Origin: Candidatus Aminicenantes bacterium UBA4085
GTDB lineage: Bacteria; Acidobacteriota; Aminicenantia; Aminicenantales; UBA4085
Reading direction: 5' to 3'
NCBI GenBank assembly: GCA_002383325.1
Contig: DFYJ01000038.1
Location: 14,573 to 20,854, forward strand
DNA: 6,282 bases
Shown here in pieces: positions 6,201 to 6,282 of this stretch; position 1 is the stretch's first letter, and every line of letters starts with the position of its first letter. Under the pieces are notes generated by a model, which made no database searches, was not told where the DNA came from, and saw nothing but the letters and a program-made list of their open reading frames with translations. The position numbers and the translations under genes were made by a program.

Positions 6201-6282
6201 ATCGACGCCAATTCATGCGCGCCGCCGCCGGATCGACGGCCCTGGCCGCCCTGGCCGGCCGCCCCGGCCTGGCCGCTCCGCT
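6197..6282 (+). CDS. Start of a Tat-exported protein (3' truncated by window edge)
   Basis: Only the first 28 codons are present. They read as a twin-arginine signal: NRRQFMR at residues 2-8, then an Ala/Leu/Gly-rich hydrophobic stretch (AAAGSTALAALAG) and a proline-containing end. This predicts folded export through the Tat system, common for cofactor-binding oxidoreductases and some hydrolases, but the mature protein lies beyond the window and its family cannot be named. The ATG overlaps the stop of the upstream gene by four bases (ATGA), and a weak GAAGTGAG lies just before it, so it is most likely the third gene of the same operon. Confidence 0.8.
   Translation, partial: MNRRQFMRAAAGSTALAALAGRPGLAAP

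Overview
The window is high-GC bacterial DNA carrying five protein-coding genes, all on the + strand; the first and last are cut by the window edges. Composition, the sugar-degrading GH78 enzyme, the double-thioredoxin protein disulfide oxidoreductase (a family typical of thermophiles and some deep-branching bacteria) and the COG3379-type phosphohydrolases would fit an uncultured Acidobacteriota/Aminicenantes-like lineage. That placement is a guess from gene content; no rRNA or marker gene is present.

Layout. (1) 1-1737: C-terminal 578 residues of a GH78 alpha-L-rhamnosidase. (2) 1708-1895: an AT-richer block of three copies of a short repeat, two direct and one inverted, which overlaps the 3' end of the rhamnosidase gene and stops just before the ribosome binding site of the next gene. 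It resembles a REP/MITE-like insertion. (3) 1910-2602: a two-domain glutaredoxin-like protein disulfide oxidoreductase with two CxxC sites. (4) 2603-2763: an AT-rich intergenic stretch ending in a consensus sigma70-type promoter placed so close to the next ATG that the mRNA should be nearly leaderless. (5) 2764-6282: a tightly overlapped operon of a soluble AlkP-superfamily phosphohydrolase, a second, membrane-anchored AlkP-superfamily paralogue, and the start of a protein with a twin-arginine (Tat) signal.

How they work together. The last three genes share stop/start overlaps (TGATG and ATGA) and one promoter, so they are very likely co-expressed. The two phosphohydrolases keep the complete metal-ligand set of the superfamily, one without any membrane segment and one behind two N-terminal hydrophobic segments. 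By the positive-inside rule both catalytic domains would face the cytoplasm, while the third product is exported. Their substrate cannot be read from the sequence. The rhamnosidase and the disulfide oxidoreductase have no evident functional link to this operon. No CRISPR array, RNA gene or complete transposase gene was seen.
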